This document shows positions 46,873 to 56,015 of a DNA stretch of 64,000 nucleotides, piece after piece. Source of the stretch: Aurantiochytrium sp. KH105 (Eukaryota > Sar > Bigyra > Thraustochytrida > Thraustochytriidae). The translations under genes were made by a program, and so were the position numbers. A model generated the notes under the pieces. The model was not told the origin of the DNA and did no database searches. It saw only the letters and a program-made list of their open reading frames with translations. Location: positions 68,603 to 132,602 of the forward strand of contig BGKB01000083.1 of the NCBI GenBank assembly GCA_003116975.1, written 5' to 3'. The number at the start of each line of letters is the position of its first letter. The stretch's first letter is position 1.

Positions 46873-47276
46873 CGCTCCGAGCGCCGGGCTGCCGCGCGCT
46901 GTTCAGGTCTTGCTTGCCTTGCCTTGCCTTGCCTTGCCTTGCCTTGCCTTGCTTTCTTATGCTCTTCGTCGAGGCGATGTCGTGCTAGGCCTATCTATCG
47001 CGTGCTATGCGCTCCGTGAACACCAAGTGCCAAACACGCAACCAGCCTCGTTGGCGCGACGCGGACGGTCCTGCCCGCGCGCGGTGCTCGGACCTCGCGA
47101 CGCGCGCAGGCAGCAGGCAGCAGGCAGGCGAGTCGGTCGCGCGCGCGAGCGAGAGCAGACTCGGAGGCCGCGCTGAGAGCCCTGCGCATGGCGGCTGGGT
47201 TTCTATCTTCGGGCACGAGATACACGACTTTGGCCAGCGCAGAGCGCCCGCCGCCAGCGTCGCGTGCACGGGCACG
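46873..47276. promoter_or_regulatory. Short divergent promoter (LIPT2 / COMMD6)
   Basis: 404 bases between two ATGs on opposite strands. A (TTGCC)n run of about seven units lies at 46914-46953, close to the LIPT2 start. No other gene fits, so both promoters must lie here. Confidence 0.5.
46914..46953 (+). repeat. (TTGCC)n pentanucleotide microsatellite
   Basis: About seven near-perfect units in the LIPT2/COMMD6 spacer. Confidence 0.9.
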
Positions 47277-47522
47277 ATGGCGAGCGAGAGCGCGCTGATT
47301 TTGCGTGACTTTGATTGGTCGGTGCGGATCGTGCAGGCCAGCGACACGCTTGCGAATGTCGCGCAGCCGCTCGTCTCTCTTACGCTCTTTCTGCGCGACG
47401 GCGCGAGCGGTGAAGAAAGCAAGCGGATGCTCGAGATGGATGTCGAAGAGGCCAAGACTCTTCTTGCTGATCTGCAAAAGTTCGACGCCGAGCTTCGCAG
47501 GCAGGCCATCTCCGCGCCATGA
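47277..47522 (+). CDS. COMMD6: COMM-domain protein, COMMD6-like
   Basis: 81 residues, almost entirely one COMM domain, as in human COMMD6 (85 residues). It aligns directly: LRDFDWSVRIVQASDTLANV matches the LVDFQWKLGMAVSSDTCRSL part of the human protein. The shared pattern is Asp-Phe-x-Trp, Ser-Asp-Thr, Pro-x-Val, then a helix with Leu at the end. COMMD proteins assemble as a ten-member ring in the Commander endosomal recycling complex. The ATG at 47277 was chosen because it gives the natural COMMD6 length. An in-frame GC-rich extension from 47007 lacks similarity. Confidence 0.8.
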   Translation: MASESALILRDFDWSVRIVQASDTLANVAQPLVSLTLFLRDGASGEESKRMLEMDVEEAKTLLADLQKFDAELRRQAISAP

Positions 47523-49023
47523 CCACGGTGTGTGTTTGTAGTATAGTGGTATGAACAATAACTTGAGCCAGCTTCGTTGGAGCTTTTGACTTGCTCTTGC
47601 TACTCGGCGAAGATCATGCTCTTGCACGCACAGCCGGTTCCATTGCCACTTCGATGGTGAAAGCAGCGATCCATGTGCAGGATGTGCTGGCTTCTGGCCT
47701 TTGGTATCTTTTGGTCTTTGGAAGATAGGCCTGAAGGGCGGGCAACCTCAACGAACTTTCGCGACCACATCAAGCCTTTGTTTGCCGCCTCTTTCTCGCG
47801 CGATAGATCTAGCGATCCCGTGTCTCGTCGGCCACCGACACTGACGATGGCGCCTCGTTCTCCCCTTCCTTCCCTTCCTCCCTCCTCCATTCCTCCCTCC
47901 CTCCCTCCATTCCTCCCTCTTGCTTGCTCGACGCATTGGTCTCCCACGTATTTCCCGGGCCTGGCCAGCAACCATGGCAACAGCAACGTGTCATGTCCTT
48001 CCTCCCGAGTGTCATGCCCCATCACCATGCCCTCGCTCGCGACTTCGATGACGCGTAAAGGCGCAAAAGCGCAGCCACCCAGCTCCCCAGCTCCCGCTGC
48101 TCCGTAATCCTACTCCGTATTCCTGGCCCGATCGCCCACTTCCACAGCGAGCAACTTGCTTTCTTGAAATATCCAATGACATCGTCGAAAAGTCGTCGAT
48201 CGCCATCGCGGCCACCTGGACCTTGAACTTGTACGAGGAGGGAGTGATGAGCAAACCCCATCCTCGAAAACCCGTCAACCGCACCCCCCCTGCACCTCTT
48301 CACCTCCCCCGACGAGTGCGCACCACCATCGTCATCACAGTCGTCAATCGCCGTCGCCGCCTGCTCCCCAAACCTGCCCGAGTACGGCACGGCATCCCCG
48401 TCGTCCGTCGTCGAGTCGCCCATGGCCGCCTCCTCCAGCTCGTACACGAGGCCGCCGTCGCCATGGCGCCGCGAGGCGGCCGTAGCAGGTCCTAGGCGCC
48501 GCCTACGCCCCGCCGGGGAGGGAGTGTGCGCCGCGCGAGGCGGAAACCCCTCGCGCCCGGCCTGCAATCCCGAACCTCCCAAGGCGCCTCGCTCCGGGAG
48601 GGAACGTACGCGCCGGACGCCGCCGGCCCGCGCGCGTAGCGCGCGCAGCGCGCGCAGCGGGCGAGAGGCAGGCCGGCAGCCAGCCAGCGGGCGAGGGCAG
48701 GCGGGCAGACCGCGGGGCGCGCGACCGGAACGCGCGCGGCCGCGCATTGATCACCGCGCTGCCGCATCAGCTCGAGCTGCACGCGCGCACGGAGCGCAGC
48801 CGAGCCCGCCCGCAAGCCCGCCCGCAAGCCCGCCCGCGCCCAGCACGCCTTGCCTGCGAGACGCCGCAGACACGCTCGCTCCTCGCCTCGCCGCGGGCCC
48901 CGCGCACGTGCGCTTCGAGATCGCGCCCGAGGTCAAGGAAGGCCGAGGTCGCGCACGTGCACGTGCACGTGCTCGAGGTCGAGGTCGAGGTCGAGGTCGA
49001 GGTCGAGGTCGAGGTCGGCAGCC
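47523..49023. other. GC-rich intergenic region with doubtful minus-strand frames
   Basis: 1.5 kb. Two minus-strand frames deserve mention. One at 47600-48028 ends HMDRCFHHRSGNGTGCACKS. The other, at 48022-48423 from an ATG, has 133 residues beginning MGDSTTDDGDAVPYSGRFGE. Neither resembles a family, and the second overlaps other open frames, so I do not call them genes. (CCCT)n runs lie at 47870-47925, and a hexamer repeat abuts the next start codon. Confidence 0.4.
48975..49016 (+). repeat. (GAGGTC)7 hexanucleotide repeat just upstream of a start codon
   Basis: Seven perfect units end seven bases before the ATG at 49024. They are preceded by an alternating CACGTG-type stretch (about 48950-48972). 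Confidence 0.9.
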
Positions 49024-50748
49024 ATGGGAAGCGATTCGCGGCGCGCGTCGCGGCGCGTGTCCCGGCGCGCGAGCTCGAGCAAGAGCACGAGCAAGGGCAA
49101 GGGCAAGGGCGACGAGGAGGCGAGCAGCTTCACGGTGGAGGGCCTCTTCGACTACATTAACGAGTCCGCGGCCTCGCTGGCACGCGTGATCTCGCTGGAG
49201 CGCAAGGAAGACAACAAGCAGCATGACGAGGATGGCGACAACCCCGGCGGCTGGGAGGCCGAGGACCTACGGCCGCGCACCATGTCGGTCCACGCGAGCA
49301 TCAAGAATCGCAAGTCCGGACAGCGCGTACGCTTCCACACCGAGGTTGAGGTCTTCCCGCTGCCCTCGGAAGAGGGCCAGGACGCCTGGCTCAGCCGGCG
49401 CGGCCATTGGGGCGCAGCGCCCGAGGAAGACAGATACTGGAGCAAGTCCACGAATAGCTTCAAGCCCAGCAAAGACCCCGTCGCCCACCCGTGCGAGGAG
49501 AGCAGCAGCGACGAGGAAGGCCCTGTCCTTGATCACTCGCGGGACCACCGGGATTCGGTCTTGGGGAGTTTCTGGGAGACCATCAAACCTCTGTTCCAGC
49601 TCCCCGACAGGTCAGCGACGTCGTCCACGAATGGATCGAGCGACGATCTTGACCTCGAGGTAGAAATTGAGCTCGTGGAAGGTGATGGCCTCGACACGCA
49701 GAATGACGACGAAGACCGAGACGAAGACAGCGTAGGTGACACCGATCTTGACGACGACTGTGTTGACGAGGACGACGTGCGAGATCGGCGACGTCGCGAG
49801 CAAGAGAGCGCGGCACACGCGTCCAAGCTGCCGTGGTCAAAGTCACTCAGCAAACGCAGCAGCGTCGAGAGAAAAGCAAACGCGGGCGCGAGCCAGGCCG
49901 CTGCTATGTCCGGTGTCGACCACGTGTATCCGCCCACTCGCAAACGGTTTGCATACAAGATTCCGAGCGAAGAGCGCCGTGCCAGAGCGGCTGACGAGGT
50001 CCTCAAGTCCCACGTGCTTGGGGGAAAGCTTTCGGGCTCTCAGGCTTCCGCGGCCGCATCCGCAGGCAAGGTGTTGGTCTTGCGAGGCCCTGACGGCGTA
50101 GCTTTTGGTGCTGCAGTCAAGCGCAAAGTACAGCTCAAGACGGGTAAAAAGTCCAAAACAAAACATTCGCGACCGAAAGCCCCAGAGGGGCTGTATCAGC
50201 GACGTCGTCGCCGTCGCGGCGAAACGCTTGCTCGCGGTCGCCGCGGTAAATCCGCAAAGAAACGCCCAAGCCTTCGTAGCCCAGGCATTGGCTTCAGTAT
50301 GCGGCCTCGCTACATTTTCATCTTCTTTGTACTGCCTCTCATTCTCATTGGCGTGGACGACATGGCTCCCTTTTTTGAGGACACGTGGTACTTCTTGACG
50401 CACTCCAATGAGGACTACAAGGTGCGCATGTCTCAGCCAGAGTCGATTCCTATTTGGCTGCGTATCTTTTATCCGACCTTGCGGCCCGAGTCGCAAGTTC
50501 TGAAAAATACATTGCGCATGGGCTCCTTTGTCATTGAATTCGGGGGTCTGCTCGTGCTGCTTCAGTTCGTGTACCAGTTGGTAAACTTATTCCGTGTTGG
50601 CCAGTCCGTCATTGAAGTACACGTTTCGGATGCCGAGGACTCGGATGAAGATTCCGATTACGATTACGACGACTCGGACGAGAGTGCCAGCAATCAAGGC
50701 CAAGATTACTCTTATCTGTTCAAGTGGCAACCGCCCCACCACGCGTAG
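49024..50748 (+). CDS. Unknown membrane protein, two C-terminal helices
   Basis: 574 residues from ATG 49024, chosen because the region 5' of it is repeat. The order is: a basic Ser/Arg/Lys head; a region with aromatic motifs (VEGLFDYINE; RVRFHTEVEVFPLPSE); an acidic stretch (about 200-260, DDDCVDEDDVRDRRRREQES); a basic region (GLYQRRRRRRGETLARGRRG); a first membrane helix (YIFIFFVLPLILIGVDD, about 424-440); a 60-residue loop; a second helix (FVIEFGGLLVLLQFVYQLV, about 500-518); and an acidic Asp/Tyr/Ser tail. No family is recognised. Confidence 0.6.
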   Translation: MGSDSRRASRRVSRRASSSKSTSKGKGKGDEEASSFTVEGLFDYINESAASLARVISLERKEDNKQHDEDGDNPGGWEAEDLRPRTMSVHASIKNRKSGQRVRFHTEVEVFPLPSEEGQDAWLSRRGHWGAAPEEDRYWSKSTNSFKPSKDPVAHPCEESSSDEEGPVLDHSRDHRDSVLGSFWETIKPLFQLPDRSATSSTNGSSDDLDLEVEIELVEGDGLDTQNDDEDRDEDSVGDTDLDDDCVDEDDVRDRRRREQESAAHASKLPWSKSLSKRSSVERKANAGASQAAAMSGVDHVYPPTRKRFAYKIPSEERRARAADEVLKSHVLGGKLSGSQASAAASAGKVLVLRGPDGVAFGAAVKRKVQLKTGKKSKTKHSRPKAPEGLYQRRRRRRGETLARGRRGKSAKKRPSLRSPGIGFSMRPRYIFIFFVLPLILIGVDDMAPFFEDTWYFLTHSNEDYKVRMSQPESIPIWLRIFYPTLRPESQVLKNTLRMGSFVIEFGGLLVLLQFVYQLVNLFRVGQSVIEVHVSDAEDSDEDSDYDYDDSDESASNQGQDYSYLFKWQPPHHA

Positions 50749-50827
50749 CCGCGGCGGGCGGGCGCTCTACACGGCACGGATTTTCTCTCGTTTCTGATCT
50801 GACTGAACATTTATAGAACCTTTAACC

Positions 50828-50869
50828 CAACGCAACGCAACGCAACGCAACGCAACGCAAAGCAACGCA
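50828..50869 (+). repeat. (CAACG)n pentanucleotide microsatellite
   Basis: About eight units, one imperfect, in the 258-base spacer between converging genes. Confidence 0.9.
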
Positions 50870-51006
50870 AATCAAATATGGTATTGTATTTCAGTCTGCT
50901 TCTACAAAACAAATCAGTCGTCTTACTGCTCAAAAGAAGACGTCTCAAACAAAGCGCTCCAGGCCGAGCCGTGACCGAAATGGCATAACTCTGGCCGTGT
51001 GCACCA

Positions 51007-54000
51007 TCAAGCATGTTCTAAAAGGGAAGAAGCGTGATCGACACCGTCGTCGTCAAACGCCTCGTCACCATTATCTTTCTCTTCCGACTGCATTTGCGAG
51101 TCTTCGTCCTGCATCTGGGTCTCGGATGAGGAACCATGTTGTGAGCCCTCGCCCCACGGCAACGAAAACGAAGACGAGGATTTGCGCAAAAGCGTCGAGG
51201 GCCTGAACGATCTGCAGAGGGAATGTGCGTACGCCAGATAAGAGAGATCAGTCTGGCCAGTCTGCGAGTCGTCCGACGACCTTGCGAGCTCAGGATCAAA
51301 GAGGAATTTGGCCCGGCGCCGCAGCTGCTTCTCAGTAACAAAGGGCTGGTCTGCAAAGCCAGCGCCTACAATCATACCTTCGTCATTGTACTTGTCCACC
51401 ATGAAGACATAAAGAGCATCTGAGGCAGTGTAGATAAACAGCGCAAAAAGAAGCAAAAGCTGCACGGGCGTTCCGCGAATGACCTGCGTTCCGGGCACGG
51501 CCACCGAGCCGTCCGCATCAGATACCACGGTGCAGCCGCGCGGATGCTGACCCGCAGCCATGGGCAGGATCTCGTTGCTCACGCACACGTACGAGGCAAA
51601 GTAGCCAATTGTACCAATCTGGTAAAGCAAGAGAGGAATGGGTAGATAGCGGACAGCAGCGCGTCCAATGCGACAGCGCGGTACGGAATGGCTCTTGTCG
51701 CGCCCATAGACGTGGTTAAGTTGATACTCATCGACACAAATCTTGACGAAAAAGTACACCACACCAAACGGCAAGATGATAGGTACCGAAGTAGAAAAGA
51801 CCACAACCAGGACCAGCACAGAAAGAAAGGTGGCGTACTCGCTACCGAACTCAAAGGTCGATACTCGATCCAAATGCGGACGTTCCGATTCATGGCTTTG
51901 CCACGGGCACCGCAGCCGACCATTCAACATGCAATGCGACATGATCGACGAAAGGTCAATAAGCTGGAAGGCGGCGCCGACGAGTGTCTGCGTGATAATG
52001 TACGTAAGCGTAAAGGCTCCAGACGTGACCACAAAGACCTGACCCAATAGTGCAAATGGGCTGGCGTCCTTGGACACGAGCGAGCCCACAAAGCTTTCGA
52101 GCGACTTGAAGGCCAACGCAGGAATAAAGAGAGTGTTAAGGAGTAGGAACCAAAAGGTTTTGCGCAGCGACGATTTTTCCTGCTGCGAGTACGTGTAATG
52201 CGGTTCCCACTTGCCCAGCACCGAGACGACGAACATGAGCATGTTGTTGACTGTCACAATAAAAAGCTGGGGCACAAAAACAAAGATAAAGGCTGCCAGA
52301 CCCGGATGATGCTCGTTCAGGCTGTCCATCTTGGCCAGCCACCACGATTCCACGTCTGGGTCTTCCTCTGAACCCGTGGACTTGCCCATGTGCGACAAAA
52401 GACCAAGGACGGACGCGGGCATAGAGAGCGCGACGAGGACAATGAAGATGAGCACGTTGACGAGGATCATGCGCATCATATAGACACGGCTGTCCAAATG
52501 CAGAGACTCCCAAATGAGGTCATGTGGGTCTGGAGATGGTACCGCTTCCCAGTCGTACATGTGAGCACGCTCAATTTCGGCGTGCAGAGACTCGACTTGC
52601 GCGAGCAGCTTGATTGAAGAGAGCCTTCGAATCGGCATCGGCGGGAATGACCGCGTCTCTTCGGGCTCAGCCAGCTCACCCTTGCCGTCGTCGTTGTTGT
52701 CGTCGTTGTCATTGTCGATGTTGTCAAGACGCTGATGTGCCGCGCGCTCCAAAGCCACCTTGGCGGCGCCTTGTTCGAATTTTACCTTTGACTCGATGGC
52801 AAGCCGAATGGACTTGCGTCGTTCAATCGGATCTGCAAATGCTGCGGCCAGATCGGCGCTCGCAAACGTAATGATGCACTTTCCGGAGTGCCGTGCTTGC
52901 AAGGTTGCCTCAAGGCGCCGCAGATCTCGGAGCTCCTGCTCCATGACTGACACGAGGTCCCAGCCGCGCGAACTCGGTGTTGACTCCAAAAGGCTTGCAC
53001 GCGCACTTGCGTCCTCGTCCTCATCTTCCTCGTCTTCCTCGTCGTCTTCATCCTCGAGGCGGTCGCCATTCGTCACGGAACTTCCAAGCGAGGAAAGATC
53101 TGCTTCGGGATCCTGGTGCAAGCTAGCGGCCGCTTGAGGGGGCAAAGAAGCTTCCGGTTCGCTCCCAGTTACAAAGGTCTCCGCGTCAACGCTGGAGGTA
53201 GAAGCTTCAATGTCGTCCTCAACTTTAGTCTCGCTGTCTTCAGCAGGGCGGCCGACGCGTCGTCGCCGACGACCTCTCTCAAGGTCCCCGATCTCAAAAT
53301 GGAGCCATTCTGGGCTTCGGACACTGCGATTGGTCTTAGCATTTTCGAGACCTTCCTCATCTTCTCGCTTGGCCCTTGCATAGTCTCCTGTGAGAGGACT
53401 GGTGCCCTTGTGCAGCGCGCGGGCTTCTCGTTTGGTGAGCTTCGCGGAGCGCACTGTGGCTACGGCCTTGTCGAATGCGGCAGCAGCTTGCGGGTGCCGA
53501 AAGCTCGTCTTGGCAGCGAATTGCCGCAAGGTGCGCAAGTCTTGCTCAATTTGCTGGACGCGGCGCTCCACACGCGACGCCTCAGTATTGTCCATAATCA
53601 CAATGACGTTGCTCACCTGCCCAGGGTACAGAATACCGAGAAGTCGCTTTGTTTCCTTTTCGCCAAGGTCCTCGGGAAATTTGGACTTGATAAAGACAGA
53701 GGCATCCCACATGTCCAACGAGCGTGCGCCAATCACGCCGTGTTTCCAGGACCATTGCACGTGCTGGCGGCAACGACTGACATACCGAAAGTATAAGAAT
53801 GAAAACACAAAGAGACTCGCCGTATGGACCCACAAAAGGGGCGAGTGTTTGCGCAAGTGCTGAATGGTCGAACGCGTAAAGTCCAGCGTGACCGTTTCGT
53901 CGCCGGCCGAAAGATGCAACGGAAGAAGCACAGAGCATCCCACCACTGTCATCATGGCGACGAGAACTGCCGTCTCGCGATGGATGGAGAGGTACAACGC

Positions 54001-55146
54001 CCCCTCGCTGCCCAAGTTCTCGAGGTCCTCACCACGACAGTGCCGTAAGCGCACCATGTTATAAAATGCTGCGCGAAGCTGCGACCACGCCAAGGAGAAG
54101 CCCTTGTGAAGCTTTCCGTATGTTGTGCTTTCGTCTCGCACAGCGTGTGTGTAAAAAGCAATGGCCGTAGTCGCTGCAACAGGCAAAAAGACCACCAAGC
54201 CGAACAAGCAGACCACGCCGATGGAGTCCCATCCCTGAGGCGGTTCAAACGCGTGTGAGTGCTGCAGATTTGATGTGATCGCGTCGATGGCCAGCGTCTG
54301 CGTGGTCTGCCCGCCCCCGGTGCTATTCGAGATGACATAGACACCTTCACCGATCGCATTTCCGGCGGTGGGCGCCAAAGTTGCAGCGATGGTCTGGGTT
54401 GCCTCCTGGACGGCTTGCGCAATCGTTGGAGCTAGCGCAATCGTTGGAGCGATGGCAAGATCTGCCCCACCGCTTGCGATGGAAGGGGGAAACGTTGGCA
54501 CAGCATTCGCATCTGGAAAGATCTCGGCACTCGTTGTTGGCGGGCTGGACTCTTGCGGCGTTTCAGGCTCGCTTGAAATGATCGGAGGATTCGTCGGCAC
54601 AGATTGCGAGGGCGGTGATGTCGTCTTTGTTGTTGATGTCGTCGTCGTATCTGCTGGGGTGCTTGTCGTCGCATCTGTAGGCGACGCAGGGGCAGTCTCC
54701 GCGATGGTCGGCGGTGGTGAAGCACCATTCGTCTCTGGTGGAGCAGAGTCTCCTCCGAGTGTCGGCGGGGCTGTCGCGACTCCCGTCGTTGGCGGGGCGG
54801 ACTTGGGCTCTTTGGTTGAACTTCCAATCTTCACGCTTGACACGAACTCCTGCACCTTTTGCTTGGGCGCCGGCACCGGCGCCGCCGCCGGTACCGCTGC
54901 TGGAGCTGGAGCTGGAGCTGGAGCTGCTGCTGGCTCTGCAGACGTTTCCGGCGCTGCAGCTGTTGCTGCTGCAACCTGCGGGACCTGCGTCTGCGCGTCC
55001 TGGCCCGCCGTGCGCTCGCTCGCGGCCACCTGGACGAGCCTTTGCGTGGCATTCCCCTCTCCCGCGTCCTCCTCGAGCGTCGCGCTGTCTTCGCCCGGCC
55101 GCATGGCGCCTCCCTCCTCCTCCTCCTCCTCCCCCTCGGGCGCCAT
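51007..55146 (-). CDS. CSC1/OSCA/TMEM63-family mechanosensitive cation channel
   Basis: 1,379 residues from the ATG at 55146. A Thr/Pro/Ala/Ser-rich head of about 300 residues is followed by a first helix (IGVVCLFGLVVFLPVAATTA), two more helices, a cytosolic domain with the PHM7-like segment SNVIVIMDNTEASRVERRVQ, a long acidic insert (EDEDDEEDEEDEDEDASARA), and the RSN1_7TM core. The core begins near DLIWESLHLDSRVYMMRMIL, followed by about eight further helices. OSCA/TMEM63 proteins are osmosensitive or stretch-gated cation channels. The acidic loop and long head are extra to fungal and plant members I know. The stop lies within 260 bases of a converging gene. Confidence 0.85.
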   Translation of the reverse strand: MAPEGEEEEEEGGAMRPGEDSATLEEDAGEGNATQRLVQVAASERTAGQDAQTQVPQVAAATAAAPETSAEPAAAPAPAPAPAAVPAAAPVPAPKQKVQEFVSSVKIGSSTKEPKSAPPTTGVATAPPTLGGDSAPPETNGASPPPTIAETAPASPTDATTSTPADTTTTSTTKTTSPPSQSVPTNPPIISSEPETPQESSPPTTSAEIFPDANAVPTFPPSIASGGADLAIAPTIALAPTIAQAVQEATQTIAATLAPTAGNAIGEGVYVISNSTGGGQTTQTLAIDAITSNLQHSHAFEPPQGWDSIGVVCLFGLVVFLPVAATTAIAFYTHAVRDESTTYGKLHKGFSLAWSQLRAAFYNMVRLRHCRGEDLENLGSEGALYLSIHRETAVLVAMMTVVGCSVLLPLHLSAGDETVTLDFTRSTIQHLRKHSPLLWVHTASLFVFSFLYFRYVSRCRQHVQWSWKHGVIGARSLDMWDASVFIKSKFPEDLGEKETKRLLGILYPGQVSNVIVIMDNTEASRVERRVQQIEQDLRTLRQFAAKTSFRHPQAAAAFDKAVATVRSAKLTKREARALHKGTSPLTGDYARAKREDEEGLENAKTNRSVRSPEWLHFEIGDLERGRRRRRVGRPAEDSETKVEDDIEASTSSVDAETFVTGSEPEASLPPQAAASLHQDPEADLSSLGSSVTNGDRLEDEDDEEDEEDEDEDASARASLLESTPSSRGWDLVSVMEQELRDLRRLEATLQARHSGKCIITFASADLAAAFADPIERRKSIRLAIESKVKFEQGAAKVALERAAHQRLDNIDNDNDDNNDDGKGELAEPEETRSFPPMPIRRLSSIKLLAQVESLHAEIERAHMYDWEAVPSPDPHDLIWESLHLDSRVYMMRMILVNVLIFIVLVALSMPASVLGLLSHMGKSTGSEEDPDVESWWLAKMDSLNEHHPGLAAFIFVFVPQLFIVTVNNMLMFVVSVLGKWEPHYTYSQQEKSSLRKTFWFLLLNTLFIPALAFKSLESFVGSLVSKDASPFALLGQVFVVTSGAFTLTYIITQTLVGAAFQLIDLSSIMSHCMLNGRLRCPWQSHESERPHLDRVSTFEFGSEYATFLSVLVLVVVFSTSVPIILPFGVVYFFVKICVDEYQLNHVYGRDKSHSVPRCRIGRAAVRYLPIPLLLYQIGTIGYFASYVCVSNEILPMAAGQHPRGCTVVSDADGSVAVPGTQVIRGTPVQLLLLFALFIYTASDALYVFMVDKYNDEGMIVGAGFADQPFVTEKQLRRRAKFLFDPELARSSDDSQTGQTDLSYLAYAHSLCRSFRPSTLLRKSSSSFSLPWGEGSQHGSSSETQMQDEDSQMQSEEKDNGDEAFDDDGVDHASSLLEHA

Positions 55147-56015
55147 CAACGGCCTCGCGCGCAGACCCGACCCGCGCGCGCGCGCCTCGCGACTCGCCCG
55201 GGCGAAGATTGCGGCTTTGCTCGGCGTTGCTTTGCGTTTTTGCCCGCGCTCAACGCGACCGTCTCGAAGCGGGTCTCGGGCTCTTTCTTTCTTTCTTTCT
55301 TTCTCTCTCTTGTCGCTCTTCTCTTCTTCTCCTCCTTTTCCTCGCACAGCCCGCCCCGGATTTCCGGGCCCCCCCTGCGCTTTTTCCGCCTCTTCGCCCT
55401 GGCCCCGCCGGCTCTTGCGGCGGCAAGCAAGGCCGGCCGGGCGCAAGTGCGCTATGGCTGCGCATGAATGTGCTATCGCGCCGATATGCACTTGCGCCGC
55501 GCGCGATTCCCGACTTGCGCCGGCGCGCCCAGCTCGCGGTCGCGCCCAGGCAGCCAGGCATGCATGCACAGGCGGCCAGTCGCCTGCGCCGCCTCGACTC
55601 GACTCGACCGTCGCGCCCAGCCCGCTGCTCCTGCCGCGTCTCCGTGCCTTGCCGTGCCGTGCCGGGTCCCGCCCGAGGAGATGTGCTGCGAGGTGACGAT
55701 GTGATGGACCATGCAGGCATGACGCACCTGCGCCGTGCTCTAACGTGCAGCAAAACCTGGACGAGCGCGACGCGTCGAAGCAGACGAGCGCGACCTGGAC
55801 CGCGGCCGCCGTCGCCAGCCCGCGGCGAGCTCGGAGCGGCAGCAACGGCGGGAAGAGGAGGAGGGAAGTACTCTCGCTGCTGGCCGCTGGATTGCGCAGC
55901 GTCTGCCAGGAGGAGGGAAGGAGGGAGGGAGGGAGCGAGCGCGGCCCAGTCCAGGTTCGGTCGCTGCCACCTCGACGCCACGCCGAGGGAGAGACAGACG
56001 CCGACGGGGAGCGAG
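55147..56015. promoter_or_regulatory. Divergent promoter region (channel / hydrolase)
   Basis: 869 very GC-rich bases between head-to-head genes, with (TTTC)n at about 55284-55306 and short GACTC and CCGTG runs (55598-55668). Long frames on both strands are GC artefacts. Confidence 0.45.

Noticed and set aside
47600-48028. Minus-strand frame ending HMDRCFHHRSGNGTGCACKS, at first like a DYW-type tail
   Set aside because: The spacing of His and Cys does not fit the DYW domain, no PPR repeats precede it, and a Pro-rich frame lies opposite.
48422-49189. Arg/Pro/Ala-rich frames on both strands
   Set aside because: They lie in a GC-rich, repeat-bearing spacer, where long frames arise by chance. 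There is no motif.
54368-55696. Plus-strand frame rich in Val/Gly/Ala opposite the channel gene head
   Set aside because: It is the reverse strand of a Thr/Pro-rich low-complexity region, so its hydrophobic look is an artefact.
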